The position numbers and the translations under genes are program-made. This document shows, piece after piece, positions 25,952 to 39,331 of a stretch of DNA of 64,000 nucleotides; within the stretch, counting starts at the first letter, position 1, and every line of letters begins with the position of its first letter. The stretch spans positions 774,501 to 838,500 of the forward strand of contig NZ_BOQE01000001.1 of the NCBI RefSeq assembly GCF_023705585.1. Direction: 5' to 3'. Source of the DNA: Collibacillus ludicampi (lineage in GTDB: Bacteria > Bacillota > Bacilli > Tumebacillales > BOQE01). The notes below the pieces were generated by a model. It had not been told where the DNA came from. It saw only the letters and a program-made list of their open reading frames with translations, and did no database searches.

Positions 25952-26194
25952 TTATGCACTTGCAGAGTGGCTGACCAGCCAAGCTACCCAGATGGACAAA
26001 AGAATAAAAGCGGTGGCTAAACCTGCAGTGATCTTAGCCATCACAGCATCTAACCCTCGCGCCTTCCGCCCCATCATTTGCTCCGTGCCGCCCGCGAGCC
26101 CGCCGAGGCCTGCACTACGCCCGGATTGGAGCAAGACAGCGATGATTAACGTGATACTTACGATAACGAGAAGAACTTTCGCAAGGGTTAGCAT
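25952..26194 (-). CDS. secG: Protein translocase subunit SecG
   Basis: 80 residues with two membrane helices (about 3-23 and 55-75) and the conserved cytoplasmic loop LLQSGRSAGLGGLAGG. It stabilises SecYE during SecA-driven export. Order secG-rnr-smpB is conserved in Bacillales. Confidence 0.93.
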   Translation of the reverse strand: MLTLAKVLLVIVSITLIIAVLLQSGRSAGLGGLAGGTEQMMGRKARGLDAVMAKITAGLATAFILLSIWVAWLVSHSASA

Positions 26195-26395
26195 GATACG
26201 AACACCTGGTTTTCACCGTGAAACAACCAGGTTGCCTCCTTTCCGTCCTGCATAGGCATAAGATACAATCACTGTATCATATGAAGCGGTAGACTGGCAA
26301 CCACTTGATTTTGGGCAGGTAGCGCCGCCCAAAGGTCGCTTGTAAGACGACTGATGAAGAATCTTGAGAATTGAACTTCTCTAATTTGACAACTA

Positions 26396-26703
26396 GTGCT
26401 TGGGGGGGTGTATCGCTTTGCGCTTGGGTTCGATTATCGGGCATATGCTTTGCGTTCATGCTCCGTGGAGATCGTCTCGCTTGAATAACGATCAATGGTC
26501 GCGAGACGACCTCCAAAGTCGCTGTTTCACGCAAAGCATATGCCCTCTCAACAGCTTATAGGAAGCGGAACGACCTTCCACTCACCTCTGCGCCGCAAAG
26601 CGATAAAACCCACCCAAAAGCCACTCCGTTGCATTTGGTAGCGTTAAACCTCTTTTCCCGCACAAGACACTTTTCATCCTCTGCAGGCGCCGCTTGCGGC
26701 AGT
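26396..26703. repeat. Dispersed nested-hairpin element, copy A
   Basis: One of three related elements. Outer arms: TATCGCTTTGCGC at 26411-26423 with the right-hand partner GCAAAGCGATA at 26595-26605. Middle arms: GGGCATATGCTTTGCGT (26439-26455) and ACGCAAAGCATATGCCC (26529-26545), a perfect match. Inner arms: TGGAGATCGTCTCGC (26466-26480) and GCGAGACGACCTCCA (26501-26515). A conserved tail of about 100 bp follows (CCGCACAAGA, CTTTTCATCCTCTG, CCGCTTGCGGCA) and runs up to the eno stop. No coding frame explains it. Confidence 0.8.
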
Positions 26704-26705
26704 GG

Positions 26706-28010
<1,305 letters not shown>

Positions 28011-28065
28011 CTAGATAAGAATATTAGTGCTTGGGTTCGTTGGAGAAGGCTCCGTCGCATGACTC

Positions 28066-29601
28066 CTAAAAAATCGGTTTGCCCGTCATCTCTTTAGGTT
28101 GCTCCACGCCCAACAATTTCAAAAGTGTTGGTGAAACGTCAGCGAGAATCCCGTCTTCCCTCAATTCAAGGCCTTCTTTCGTAATGATGCAGGGAACGGG
28201 ATTGGTAGTATGCGTCGTGCAAGGAGCGCCTGTTTCCTCATCGATCATCGTTTCCGCATTCCCATGGTCGGCAATGATCATGGCGACTCCGCCTTTGGCG
28301 AGAATCGTATCGACAACTTTGCCAAGACACTCATCCACCGCCTCGACCGCCTTGATCGTCGCTTCCAAGCTTCCCGTATGGCCGACCATATCCGGATTGG
28401 CGAAATTGAGGATGATCACGTCGTGTGCATCTTCTTCGATTTCCTTTACGGCAGCTTCCGCCACTTCATATGCGCTCATTTCCGGTTTCAAGTCATATGT
28501 AGCCACCTTGGGAGATGGGATCAAGACCCGCTTTTCCCCCGGAAACTCGGCTTCTCGTCCGCCGGAGAAGAAAAAGGTCACATGCGGATATTTCTCCGTT
28601 TCAGCGATGCGTAACTGTTTCAGACCGTGCTGAGCGACTACTTCTCCCAGGGTATTATCAAGGTCTGTCGGTTTGTATGCGACATAACCGCCCACCGACT
28701 CGGAGAATTTGGTCATGCATACATAGAACAAGTCTTTCGGGAAGCGATCCCCGCGATCGAATCCGCGGAAGTCTTCGTTCGTGAATACTTGCGATATCTG
28801 AATCGCTCGGTCCGGCCGGAAATTGAACATGATGACCGCATCATGATCGCGGATTTGTCCGACAGGCGTACCATCTTCACGCACGATCACGGTCGGCATG
28901 ACGAATTCGTCTGTCACCGACTTCTCGTATGATTCTTTGAGTGCTTGCAGCGGATCGGTATAGGCAGGCCCCTCCGCATAGACCATGGCTCGATACGCTT
29001 TCTCGGTACGTTCCCAACGCTTGTCGCGATCCATTGAGTAGTATCGTCCCTGGATCGTAGCGATCTGTCCTACCCCGAGTTCTTTCATTTTGCTTTCCAG
29101 CGCCTCGATATATCTCACAGCACTACCCGGCAAGACGTCACGCCCGTCGAGGAATGCGTGAACATACACTCTTTCAATGTTCTCCCTTTTCGCCATTTCC
29201 AACAAAGCGAAAAGGTGATCGATGTGTGAATGAACACCGCCGTCAGATACGAGACCGTAGAGATGCAATGCCGAACCTTTTTCTTTCACATGACGCATCG
29301 CGTTCTTGAACGTCTCATTCTCGAAAAAAGTGCCTTCACGGATCGCCTTGGTCACGCGCGTTAAATCCTGATATACGACCCGGCCCGCACCAAGGTTCAA
29401 ATGCCCTACTTCGGAATTGCCCATTTGTCCTTCCGGCAAACCTACCGATTCACCGCTAGCCCCCAAAGTCGTATGCGGAAAGGTCGACCAATAGCGGTCA
29501 AAATTCGGTTTTTTCGCCAGAGCGACAGCATTGCCCTCCGTCTTCTCACGTAAACCAAAACCATCAAGAATGATGAGGGCGACCGGTTTCGGTCGTGCCA
29601 T
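28066..29601 (-). CDS. gpmI: 2,3-bisphosphoglycerate-independent phosphoglycerate mutase
   Basis: 511 residues of the alkaline-phosphatase superfamily. [10 protein letters not shown] supplies metal ligands, [16 protein letters not shown] holds the phosphoserine (Ser in NSEVGH), HAFLDGRDV and [10 protein letters not shown] plus TTHTTNPVP the remaining Mn ligands. It exchanges 3- and 2-phosphoglycerate. Manganese dependence makes this enzyme pH-sensitive in sporulating bacilli. Confidence 0.96.
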   Translation of the reverse strand: MARPKPVALIILDGFGLREKTEGNAVALAKKPNFDRYWSTFPHTTLGASGESVGLPEGQMGNSEVGHLNLGAGRVVYQDLTRVTKAIREGTFFENETFKNAMRHVKEKGSALHLYGLVSDGGVHSHIDHLFALLEMAKRENIERVYVHAFLDGRDVLPGSAVRYIEALESKMKELGVGQIATIQGRYYSMDRDKRWERTEKAYRAMVYAEGPAYTDPLQALKESYEKSVTDEFVMPTVIVREDGTPVGQIRDHDAVIMFNFRPDRAIQISQVFTNEDFRGFDRGDRFPKDLFYVCMTKFSESVGGYVAYKPTDLDNTLGEVVAQHGLKQLRIAETEKYPHVTFFFSGGREAEFPGEKRVLIPSPKVATYDLKPEMSAYEVAEAAVKEIEEDAHDVIILNFANPDMVGHTGSLEATIKAVEAVDECLGKVVDTILAKGGVAMIIADHGNAETMIDEETGAPCTTHTTNPVPCIITKEGLELREDGILADVSPTLLKLLGVEQPKEMTGKPIF

Positions 29602-29614
29602 GTCGCATTCCTCC

Positions 29615-30376
29615 TTACTGCTTATGTGCCGCTTGCACGAGAGCTACGAATGACTGCGGCTGCAAACTCGCACCACCGACGAGTGCCCCGTCGATATGTG
29701 GCTGTTCCATCAGTTCTGCAATATTCTCCGGTTTGACTGAACCGCCATATTGAATGCGAATCGCCTGTGCCGTTTCCCCGTCATACAAAGTGCCCACCGT
29801 TTGTCGAATATGTGCACAAACTTCATTCGCATCTTGGGCGGTTGCCGTCTTGCCCGTACCGATCGCCCAGATCGGTTCATAAGCGATCACGATATCCTTC
29901 GCTTGCTCTTGGGAAACGCCGGCGAACGCGGCGCGCGTTTGAGCGTCGACGACTTTAAATGTATCACCTACTTCCCGCTCTGCCAACTTTTCGCCGACAC
30001 AAACGATCGGAACCAATCCGGCGGCGAGAGCAGCCTTCACTTTCATGTTGACACTCTCATCGGTCTCATTGAAAAATTGGCGACGCTCCGAGTGACCGAT
30101 GATCACATATTTCACCCCGAGTTCGACGAGCATGCCTGGTGCGATCTCTCCGGTGAATGCACCTTCTTTTAAAAAGTGCATGTTTTGTGCGCCAAGGGCC
30201 ATGTTTTTGCCGGCAACCGCTTCCCCCAGGCGATCCAATGCGGTAAACGGCGCGCAAATCACGATATCGATTCCGGTCACGGAAACGAAGGAATTTCCCA
30301 CTTCCCGAACGAAATTGACCGCTTCACTTGGCGTTTTATACATCTTCCAGTTGCCTGCTACGATTGGTTTACGCAT
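29615..30376 (-). CDS. tpiA: Triosephosphate isomerase
   Basis: 253 residues. GNWKMYK (Lys), [11 protein letters not shown] (catalytic His), [16 protein letters not shown] (catalytic Glu and loop 6) and [11 protein letters not shown] are all present. RBS AAGGAG before the ATG. It lies between pgk and gpmI. Confidence 0.96.
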   Translation of the reverse strand: MRKPIVAGNWKMYKTPSEAVNFVREVGNSFVSVTGIDIVICAPFTALDRLGEAVAGKNMALGAQNMHFLKEGAFTGEIAPGMLVELGVKYVIIGHSERRQFFNETDESVNMKVKAALAAGLVPIVCVGEKLAEREVGDTFKVVDAQTRAAFAGVSQEQAKDIVIAYEPIWAIGTGKTATAQDANEVCAHIRQTVGTLYDGETAQAIRIQYGGSVKPENIAELMEQPHIDGALVGGASLQPQSFVALVQAAHKQ

Positions 30377-30415
30377 CGTTGGAAACCAACTCCTTTGTTG
30401 GGAATCACCTGCAGT

Positions 30416-31591
30416 CTACGCACGATCGCGCAATGCGACAACACCTGGCAGTGCTTTCCCTTCCAAAAACTCGAGAGAAGCACCGCCACCGGTAGAGATA
30501 TGTGTCATTTTATCTGCCAAGCCGGTTTTCTCCACGGCGGCAACCGAATCGCCTCCACCGACAATGGTCGTTCCTTCCACTTCCGCCATCGCTTTGGCGA
30601 TCGCATTGGTGCCCACCGCAAATACGTCCATTTCAAAAACGCCCATCGGTCCGTTCCAGATGACCGTCTTGGCTTTTCGGATCACTTCCGCATAACGCTC
30701 GACCGTTTTCGGTCCGATATCGAGAGCCATCCAATCTTCCGGAACGTCTGAGAGGGAAACGACTTGGTGATCCGCATCCGGCTGAAAAGCGTTTGCGACG
30801 ACAAGATCCACCGGCAACAACAATTTCTCCTCCGCACGAGCAAGTAACGCTTTCGCAATATCGATCTTATCCTCTTCGACAAGCGACTTTCCAAGTTTAT
30901 ATCCTTGCGCGGCAAGAAACGTGTTGGCCATGCCTCCGCCGATGATCAAGGTATCGACTTTCGTGAGAAGGTTCTCGATCACCGAAATTTTGTCGCTGAC
31001 TTTGGCACCTCCAATAATCGCCGCAAACGGACGATCGGGGTCGGAGAGCGCACGTCCCATAATATCGATTTCTTTTTCCATCAGAAAACCGGCGACCGCA
31101 GGAAGATAGTTCGCGATTCCCGCTGTCGACGCATGCGCGCGATGGGCGGCACCGAACGCATCGTTGACATACACATCCGCTAACTCGGCAAAAGCTCGTG
31201 CCAGTTCCGGATCATTCTTTTCTTCTCCTTTGTGAAAACGCACATTTTCTAAAAGTAAGACATCTCCCTCTCGCATGAGGTTTACGCGTTCCTTCACAGC
31301 ATCACCGATGGAGTCGGACGCTTTTTCCACATTCTTTCCGAGCAATTCGGACAAGCGAACCGCGACAGGATCCAGGCTGTATTTCGGATTCACTTCCCCT
31401 TTCGGACGACCCAGGTGGCTCGCCAGGATCACCTTGGCTCCTTGATCGATCAGGTACCGGATCGTGGGAAGAGCCGCCTGAATTCGTGTATCGTCTGTGA
31501 TGCGACCGTTTTCGAGCGGAACGTTAAAATCAACGCGCACAAATACGCGTTTGCCACGCACATCGATATCTTTTACGGTCATTTTGTTCAT
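30416..31591 (-). CDS. pgk: Phosphoglycerate kinase
   Basis: 391 residues from the ATG at 31591; a longer frame has no RBS while AGGAGGTC precedes this [54 protein letters not shown] and [11 protein letters not shown] are present, covering both domains. It makes ATP from 1,3-bisphosphoglycerate. Confidence 0.96.
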   Translation of the reverse strand: MNKMTVKDIDVRGKRVFVRVDFNVPLENGRITDDTRIQAALPTIRYLIDQGAKVILASHLGRPKGEVNPKYSLDPVAVRLSELLGKNVEKASDSIGDAVKERVNLMREGDVLLLENVRFHKGEEKNDPELARAFAELADVYVNDAFGAAHRAHASTAGIANYLPAVAGFLMEKEIDIMGRALSDPDRPFAAIIGGAKVSDKISVIENLLTKVDTLIIGGGMANTFLAAQGYKLGKSLVEEDKIDIAKALLARAEEKLLLPVDLVVANAFQPDADHQVVSLSDVPEDWMALDIGPKTVERYAEVIRKAKTVIWNGPMGVFEMDVFAVGTNAIAKAMAEVEGTTIVGGGDSVAAVEKTGLADKMTHISTGGGASLEFLEGKALPGVVALRDRA

Positions 31592-31630
31592 ATGAATTTG
31601 ACCTCCTGTATCGGTATGTACATAGGAAAA

Positions 31631-31654
31631 GAGGAGAATGGCTTCATTCTCCTC
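31631..31654 (-). terminator. Intra-operon hairpin between gap and pgk
   Basis: GAGGAGAATG/CATTCTCCTC with a four-base loop, followed on the minus strand by TTTTCC. The short T-run suggests partial termination or a 3' stabiliser for the cggR-gap transcript rather than a full stop. Confidence 0.55.
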
Positions 31655-31719
31655 ACTTTCGCTATTGTACCAGAATCTACGCGGGACGGCTACTGTCCAG
31701 GTTCGATGAAAAGTTGAGT

Positions 31720-33782
<2,063 letters not shown>

Positions 33783-33808
33783 GTCTCTTCTGCAGTCCCC
33801 TTATACAG

Positions 33809-33844
33809 GGACTAATAATGTCCCGGTTGTACATTTTTCGTCCC
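33809..33844 (-). promoter_or_regulatory. CggR operator
   Basis: On the minus strand two direct half-site pairs follow the known GGGAC-N6-TGT arrangement: GGGAC at 33840-33844 with TGTAC at 33829-33833, then GGGAC at 33820-33824 with AGTCC at 33809-33813. Spacing between pairs is four bases. It lies between the promoter and the cggR start, where it can block elongation. Confidence 0.75.
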
Positions 33845-33885
33845 AGATGGTTTAAAAAAATTGGCAGAATTCATTCTGCACTTTT

Positions 33886-33914
33886 ATCATACTCCAAGTT
33901 CATTCATCCTGCAA
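33886..33914 (-). promoter_or_regulatory. Sigma-A promoter of the glycolytic operon
   Basis: Minus strand: -35 TTGCAG (33909-33914), 17-base spacer, -10 TATGAT (33886-33891). A GCAGAAT/ATTCTGC palindrome lies between it and the CggR operator. Confidence 0.65.
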
Positions 33915-33992
33915 CTCACAATCGGTAATTTTCAAACTTGAATATGGTTGCTGCTCTGAGAATCTTTTTGCAAGTGAGCTATCTTGAAAACT

Positions 33993-34277
33993 GGTGCTTG
34001 GGTGGGTGTATCGCTTTGCGCTTATGCTCCGTGAAGGTCGTCTCGCATGGAATCATAATCATATGTTGCGAGACGACCTTCAAAGTCGCTATTACGCGCA
34101 AAGCATATGCCTTAACGTCCGAAAGGAAGCGGAACGACCTTCAACTCACCTCTGCGCTGCAAAGCGATACAACCCACCCAATAGATACTCCGTTGCATTA
34201 GGCAGCTTAAATCTCTCTTCCCGCACAAGAAACTTTTCATCCTCTGATGGTGCCGCTTGCGGCATAGTGGACGCTTC
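33993..34277. repeat. Dispersed nested-hairpin element, copy B
   Basis: Same element as at 26396, between cggR and rpoN. The outer arms are intact (TATCGCTTTGCGC on the left, GCAAAGCGATAC on the right). The inner arms are GTGAAGGTCGTCTCGC (34031-34046) and GCGAGACGACCTTCA (34078-34092). The left middle arm is missing by an internal deletion of about 40 bp while its right partner remains. The conserved 100-bp tail is complete. Confidence 0.8.
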
Positions 34278-34293
34278 TAGTGACATCCGTTTC

Positions 34294-35631
34294 TTATATC
34301 CGTTTGCGCTTAGCGGAAGATAGAATCCCCATCTCTTCCCGGTATTTGGCAACCGTTCTGCGAGAGATCTGAATCCCTTCCTGTTTGAGCAAGTCCGTGA
34401 TCTTCTGATCGGATAACGGCACTTTGGGATTCTCCTGTGCGATCCATTTCTTGATCTTTGCTTTAATACTCTCCGCCGAGGCGCTTCCGCCGAAATCGGT
34501 GGATACGCCCGAAGTAAAAAAGTATTTCAATTCGAAGACACCGCGGGGCGTTTGGACATACTTACCTGTAGTAGCACGTGAGACCGTCGACTCATGCAAT
34601 TCCACTTTTTCAGCCACCTGACGAAGAGTAAGCGGTTTCAATCCGTCGATGCCATATTCAAAGAAGTCCCTTTGCATTTCAACGATCGCTTGTGTGACTT
34701 TATAGATCGTGTTGCGCCTTTGTTCGATGCTCTTCAAAAGCCAAAGCGCTGAATTCAGCTTCCCCGTAATGTACTCGCGTGTCTCCGAACACACGTCTTT
34801 CTTTCCTCCGGAAAGAATGCCGCGATAAAAATCGTTAATATGAAGCCGTGGTAACACCCGGTCATTCAACACGACCACATATTCGCCTCCGACCTTTTCA
34901 ATCGTAATATCAGGAACGACATATGCGGGATGTTCGTCCGAATATGCGCGGCCCGGTTTCGGATCCAACGTTTTCAAAAGGTCGGATGCGGCTTGAACCT
35001 CCAATTGTGTAATACCAAGCGATTCCGCGATTTTCGAATATTTCGCATCCGCCAAATCCTGCAAATGTTCTTGCACCAGCTTGCTCATGACAGGCGTGTC
35101 TTCACCCATCTCCCGCAATTGAAGCAACAAGCATTCGCGCAGATTCCTCGCACCGACTCCGGTCGGTTCAAGCGATTGCACATGGTGAAGAGCTTTCTCC
35201 ACGTCTGCGGCTTTTACTCTTAATAAAGAAGCCATCTCCGTGATATCCATCGACAAATACCCGTTCGTGTCCAAATTGCCGATAATGTATTCCGCAATTT
35301 TTCTTTCCAAAGGGGATATGTGTAGAAGGGCCAGTTGGGTCAACAAATGTTCCTGTAACGTTTCCGGCTTGCGTACAACCGCCTCAAACGGCACTTCCTT
35401 TGCCTCGCGTAAAGATGCCCGTTCTCGTCCCATTCCCTCCCGCTGTTGCTGTGCGACCTTCGCCCAATCGGACGCGCTCCATTCAATCACGGGATTGTGT
35501 GTCATCTCGTTTTCTATATATTCAAGAAGTTCTTGAGATGAAAACTGCAAAACGGTGATCGCTTGCCGCAATTCGGGAGTCATCACTAACTTCTGTGTCT
35601 GTTCTTGCCATAAGCCAAACCCTATTTGCAT
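34294..35631 (-). CDS. rpoN: RNA polymerase sigma-54 factor
   Basis: 445 residues. Region I is at the N-terminus (LVMTPELRQAITVLQFSSQELLEY), the core-binding domain in the middle (LEPTGVGARNLRECLLLQL), then the DNA-binding HTH (LTLRQVAEKVELHESTVSRA) and the RpoN box near the end (ISRRTVAKYREEMGI). It recognises -24/-12 promoters and needs an AAA+ activator. Two good -24/-12 sites lie at 41.8-41.96 kb in this window. RBS GGGAGGGGGA. Confidence 0.96.
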   Translation of the reverse strand: MQIGFGLWQEQTQKLVMTPELRQAITVLQFSSQELLEYIENEMTHNPVIEWSASDWAKVAQQQREGMGRERASLREAKEVPFEAVVRKPETLQEHLLTQLALLHISPLERKIAEYIIGNLDTNGYLSMDITEMASLLRVKAADVEKALHHVQSLEPTGVGARNLRECLLLQLREMGEDTPVMSKLVQEHLQDLADAKYSKIAESLGITQLEVQAASDLLKTLDPKPGRAYSDEHPAYVVPDITIEKVGGEYVVVLNDRVLPRLHINDFYRGILSGGKKDVCSETREYITGKLNSALWLLKSIEQRRNTIYKVTQAIVEMQRDFFEYGIDGLKPLTLRQVAEKVELHESTVSRATTGKYVQTPRGVFELKYFFTSGVSTDFGGSASAESIKAKIKKWIAQENPKVPLSDQKITDLLKQEGIQISRRTVAKYREEMGILSSAKRKRI

Positions 35632-35790
35632 GATATCCCCCTCCCTATACCGGCACTTTTATATCTCTAGTGTATACAAAGTAGAGCATGATTGTCATCC
35701 ACCAGATTTATGATTATTGTTTTCTTGTCATCCTCCTCGTATCTCCATGAATAGAATGTACAGAGATGTCGCTACTAGGAGGGGACCGCC

Positions 35791-36606
35791 TTGCGTATGG
35801 GATTCATTGGCACGGGAAGTATGGGGAGTATGTTGATCGAGTCATTTCTACGTTCCCAGAGTCCTGATCTATCGATCGTCGCCTGCAATCGTTCTGCTGC
35901 CAAAATACAAGCGATTACCGCTCGCTTTCCGTCTGTGGAAGTGAAATCCACCCCTTGCGAAGTGGCCCAATCTTGTGATCTGCTGTTTTTGTGTGTGAAA
36001 CCGGGAGATGCGATTCCCGTCCTTCAACAGATTCGTCCCGTGCTTCAAACAGAGCAATATCTCGTTTCTATAACTTCCGCACTTTCTGTTAAGGATCTGG
36101 AGGCGTATGTCCCAAGCCGTGTCGTTAAAATTATCCCTTCCATTACCCAAATGGTATCCTCTGGAGTGATACTCACCATGTATGGAAGCCGTTTATCGGA
36201 AAGGGATTGTATAGAAATCGGTCAATGGCTTACCCTGATTGGCAAACCGTATCGCATTGACGAAAAAGATACGCGCATATGTGCAGATCTGGCCAGTTGC
36301 GGACCTGCATTCCTCTCTTTTCTCTTGCGTGAATTCGCCATCGCGGCAGTTCGTCAAGGCGGGATTTCCGAAGAGATGGCAAAGGGACTGATCATGGAGA
36401 TGGTGCATGGATTAGGTAAGCTTTTCATAGATGGAGAATTCACATTCGAGGACGTGATTCAACGAGTTTCGGTCCCAGGAGGGATCACGGAGGTAGGGTT
36501 GCAAACGCTTGAACCTCTGGTCGATGGCATATTTGATCGCTTGTTGACGACGACCCGCAATCATAAACACCATGCGTCTCCATCGGATGAAAGGACAAAA
36601 CAATAA
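35791..36606 (+). CDS. comER: ComER-like protein of the pyrroline-5-carboxylate reductase family
   Basis: 271 residues. N-terminal Rossmann fold MGFIGTGSMGSMLIESFL; LLFLCVKPGDAIPVL; VKIIPSITQMVSSGV in place of the ProC substrate site; C-terminal helical dimer domain (VSVPGGITEVGLQTLE). The IPSIT segment and divergence from ProC catalytic residues match ComER of bacilli, whose enzyme activity is unclear. TTG at 35791 is the likely start, with GGAGGGG six bases before it. It is divergent from rpoN. Confidence 0.75.
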   Translation: MRMGFIGTGSMGSMLIESFLRSQSPDLSIVACNRSAAKIQAITARFPSVEVKSTPCEVAQSCDLLFLCVKPGDAIPVLQQIRPVLQTEQYLVSITSALSVKDLEAYVPSRVVKIIPSITQMVSSGVILTMYGSRLSERDCIEIGQWLTLIGKPYRIDEKDTRICADLASCGPAFLSFLLREFAIAAVRQGGISEEMAKGLIMEMVHGLGKLFIDGEFTFEDVIQRVSVPGGITEVGLQTLEPLVDGIFDRLLTTTRNHKHHASPSDERTKQ

Positions 36607-36637
36607 CAAGCCCATTTTCGCGAAAATGGGCTTGTTA
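36604..36637. terminator. Bidirectional hairpin between comER and thiD
   Basis: A perfect palindrome: TAACAAGCCCATTTTC and GAAAATGGGCTTGTTA around GC. It starts at the comER stop and lies between convergent genes. Confidence 0.8.
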
Positions 36638-36661
36638 CGATATCCAATGTCGAGTTATACG

Positions 36662-37459
36662 CTATCCTTGTCGTTTTCCGTATGCCCAATGATTGGTCGG
36701 GCCATGTCCGTGACCGAGTCCCAGCGTATCCCGGATCGCACAGGTGATAAACTCTTTCGCGACAGTGACCGCTTCTTGAACCGATCTTCCCTTGGCCAGT
36801 TCTGCCGTGATCGCGGCAGAGAACGTACACCCGGTGCCGTGTGTATGTTGTGTCATGATACGAGGCGCTTTCAATTCGACAAATGTGTCGCCGTCATACA
36901 CAATGTCGATCGCATCCCCTTCGAGATGCCCTCCTTTGATCACCACACTTTTAGCTCCAAAACCCACGATCCGTTTCGCCGCTTCACGAATGTCATCCAC
37001 CGTACGGATGGACATGCCCGTCAATACTTCCGCTTCCGGAAGATTCGGGGTGACCACTTTCGCGAGGGGCAGCAGATGCTTGATGATTGCGTGTTGCGCT
37101 TCCATTTCCAGTAAACGTGCTCCCCCTTTGGCGACCATAACGGGATCGATGACGAAGTTTTCCACTTGATAATGCCGGATCCTCTCCGCTACCGCCATGA
37201 TGATCGGGACTTGTGATAACATCCCGGTTTTGGCCGCATCGATGCCGATATCGCTGATCACCGCATCGATCTGCTGCACGACCGCTTCCACAGGGAGATT
37301 ATAGATTCCGTGAACGCCGATTGTATTCTGTACCGTAACCGCCGTAAGTGCGGACATGCCGTAAACACCGAGAACGGTAAAAGTCTTGAGATCGGCTTGT
37401 ATTCCGGCACCGCCTCCGCTGTCCGATCCGGCGATTGTCAATGCGCGCGCAATTCCCAT
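36662..37459 (-). CDS. thiD: Hydroxymethylpyrimidine/phosphomethylpyrimidine kinase
   Basis: 265 residues of the ribokinase-like fold. LTIAGSDSGGGAGIQADLK at the N-terminus is the ThiD/PdxK signature; HTHGTGCTFSAAITA near residue 215 holds the anion hole and catalytic residue. It phosphorylates HMP in thiamine synthesis; in bacilli related proteins also phosphorylate pyridoxal. No TPP riboswitch is seen upstream. Confidence 0.9.
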   Translation of the reverse strand: MGIARALTIAGSDSGGGAGIQADLKTFTVLGVYGMSALTAVTVQNTIGVHGIYNLPVEAVVQQIDAVISDIGIDAAKTGMLSQVPIIMAVAERIRHYQVENFVIDPVMVAKGGARLLEMEAQHAIIKHLLPLAKVVTPNLPEAEVLTGMSIRTVDDIREAAKRIVGFGAKSVVIKGGHLEGDAIDIVYDGDTFVELKAPRIMTQHTHGTGCTFSAAITAELAKGRSVQEAVTVAKEFITCAIRDTLGLGHGHGPTNHWAYGKRQG

Positions 37460-37545
37460 AATCCAATGGCTCTCCTTTCATGAGGCGTCTTCTATTCCAA
37501 GACTGTCCTCATTGTAGCGAATCGCCGCTTTTCGGGTCAACGAGA

Positions 37546-37875
37546 CGTGCTTGGGTGGATATATCGCTTTGCGCTTGGGTTCGATGAAGGTCGTCATTTC
37601 GGCATATGCTTGGCGTTCATGCTCCGTGGAGGTCGTCTCGCTTGGAATGTATCTAATTGTTGCGAGACGACCTCCAAAGTCGCTGTTTCACGCCAAGCAT
37701 ATGCCCCTTAATGTCCGAAAGGAAGCGGAACGACCTTCAACTCACCTCTGCGCTGCAAAGCGATACTATCCACCCAAAAGACACTCGGTTGCTTGTGGGA
37801 GACTTTATTCTCTTCTCCGTACAAGAAACTTTTCATCTTCAGATGGTACAGCTTGAGGCATGATTGACTACTTGC
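37546..37875. repeat. Dispersed nested-hairpin element, copy C (most complete)
   Basis: Same element upstream of tRNA-Arg. It adds a fourth arm pair: GAAGGTCGTCATTTC on the left with GGAACGACCTTC on the right. Middle arms are GGCATATGCTTGGCGT and ACGCCAAGCATATGCC; relative to copy A a base pair has changed on both sides (T-A to G-C). Inner arms GGAGGTCGTCTCGC/GCGAGACGACCTCC. Almost the whole of 37551-37785 folds as one long imperfect hairpin, followed by the conserved tail. Confidence 0.8.
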
Positions 37876-37900
37876 ATTTTTGGCGTGCATCGTGTATCTT
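37872..37900 (+). promoter_or_regulatory. Possible promoter of tRNA-Arg
   Basis: TTGCAT (37872-37877), 17-base spacer, TATCTT (37895-37900), about 30 bases before the tRNA. Modest match to the sigma-A consensus. Confidence 0.35.
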
Positions 37901-37928
37901 AGATAAGAATCTAATGAAACGTATCTTT

Positions 37929-38006
37929 GCGCCCGTAGCTCAGTGGATAGAGCACTGGTCTCCGGAACCAGGTTTTGCGTAGGTTCGATTCCTACCGGGC
38001 GCACCA
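37929..38006 (+). tRNA. tRNA-Arg (anticodon CCG)
   Basis: Acceptor GCGCCCG/CGGGCGC, D-arm with AGCTCAGTGGATAGAGC, anticodon stem CTGGT/ACCAG around loop CTCCGGA (anticodon CCG, reads CGG), T-arm GTAGG-TTCGATT-CCTAC, encoded CCA. A strong terminator follows. Confidence 0.96.
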
Positions 38007-38012
38007 TCATGG

Positions 38013-38039
38013 GCCACCCACAGAAGGGGTGGCTTTTTT
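38013..38039 (+). terminator. Terminator of tRNA-Arg
   Basis: GCCACCC/GGGTGGC stem followed by TTTTTT, seven bases after the CCA end. Confidence 0.85.
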
Positions 38040-38145
38040 ACATAACTCTCGCCACATGACGCGGAATATAGCTTATATTGAAGTATGTGTTGTACTGACG
38101 GGCGTATGCTTTTCGTTTTCGTTCCGTGAAAGTATGTTCCCATTC

Positions 38146-39132
38146 TCAGTTCGTATTTCGTTTGAAAAAATCCCATAGGATAGCCGTCGCATCAGGTCCC
38201 AACGGATCCGTATAGGAACCTTCATGATCTCCGCCTGACCACGCGTGGCCCATGCCGTCAATCAGCCAGAGTTCCATGAATGGTGATCCGTTTTTGTCTT
38301 GGTAAACTTGCTGCAAAAAGCTTCTTCCATTTATGATGCCCGCTTGCACTTTCGAGGCGAGTACATTCACTTGACCTTCGCCGCCATCCACGAGGTAATT
38401 GGTTTGCGCCCATTGCGTAATCACCTGAAGCGCATTGATTGGGTGTACGGTGGTGTCGCAGATTCCATGAAACACGATGACCGGCATTTTCCGGCTGTGT
38501 TCACCCATCTCGCGAAACGCTTTGATACCACATTCGTACGGATCCGGCCCACCGTTCGCCATCGCGTGAAATGCGTCAGGGACAGCCATGATCGCATCAT
38601 CGACCGCACTATACTCCAATCCGGAGCAAATGGCGACCCCACTGAACAGGTCGGGATACGTTGCCCCCATGATCGAAGCCATGGCTCCGCCTGCGGATAG
38701 GCCTGCCACATAGACCCTTCTCGCATCAACACTGTAGTTGTTTTTCACATCTTCAATCATGCCTGCGATGATTGCCGGTTCACCCACTTGGCGGTGCTGA
38801 TTGTCTTCCAAAAACCAGTTCCAGCAACCTTCCGCATTAAACAAATAATTCATAGCAGGATAAAGCACCAGAAATGTTTCCTTTTCCGCCAGTTTGTTCA
38901 TCTTCGTTCCCAGAGCGAAATCGTCAGGGGTTTGTTTGCATCCATGAAGCATCACCATCAAGGGGACGGCATTCCCCTCTTTGTATCCGCTTGGCACAAA
39001 CAGTTTATAAGAGAACGCTTCGAACGAAAATTCCAAGAAGTTAGACACGGTTCGATTCCCTCCCAAATCTTCCAATTCTTGATATCCACAATAAGGTAAT
39101 CTGCACCTTTTTTGAAGTATCGTAAGAACCAT
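38146..39132 (-). CDS. PHB-depolymerase-like esterase
   Basis: About 328 residues of alpha/beta hydrolase. VPLMVMLHGCKQTPDDFALG supplies the oxyanion region, VYVAGLSAGGAMASIM the nucleophile Ser (G-L-S-A-G) and GMGHAWSGGD the catalytic His; Asp lies in HGICDTTVHP. These are the features of the esterase_phb family (PhaZ/LpqC-like). The frame is open to 39252, but neither 39252 nor 39132 has a good RBS and no signal peptide is visible; 39132 is a guess. No PHA synthesis gene is nearby. Confidence 0.8.
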   Translation of the reverse strand: MVLTILQKRCRLPYCGYQELEDLGGNRTVSNFLEFSFEAFSYKLFVPSGYKEGNAVPLMVMLHGCKQTPDDFALGTKMNKLAEKETFLVLYPAMNYLFNAEGCWNWFLEDNQHRQVGEPAIIAGMIEDVKNNYSVDARRVYVAGLSAGGAMASIMGATYPDLFSGVAICSGLEYSAVDDAIMAVPDAFHAMANGGPDPYECGIKAFREMGEHSRKMPVIVFHGICDTTVHPINALQVITQWAQTNYLVDGGEGQVNVLASKVQAGIINGRSFLQQVYQDKNGSPFMELWLIDGMGHAWSGGDHEGSYTDPLGPDATAILWDFFKRNTN

Positions 39133-39331
39133 AGAGAAAAATAAGGGCCGTTCCGTCTCGCGGAAACGGTTCCCGTTTTTTTCGGAGATATTCTGAAATA
39201 TTGCGGTGATTGTTTGTTGAAACTTGTCGAAATTTGCAATATGATAGTACATGTTTTTTCTTTTACCCGCTTTAACACTAAAAACAATTCAAATTGTAAT
39301 ACTATTCTAAGAGTAGGAAGTGATAAAAACA

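Noticed and set aside
26277..26534. 85-residue minus-strand frame beside secG
   Set aside because: It lies inside repeat copy A and its arms; the pattern is explained by the hairpin, not by coding.
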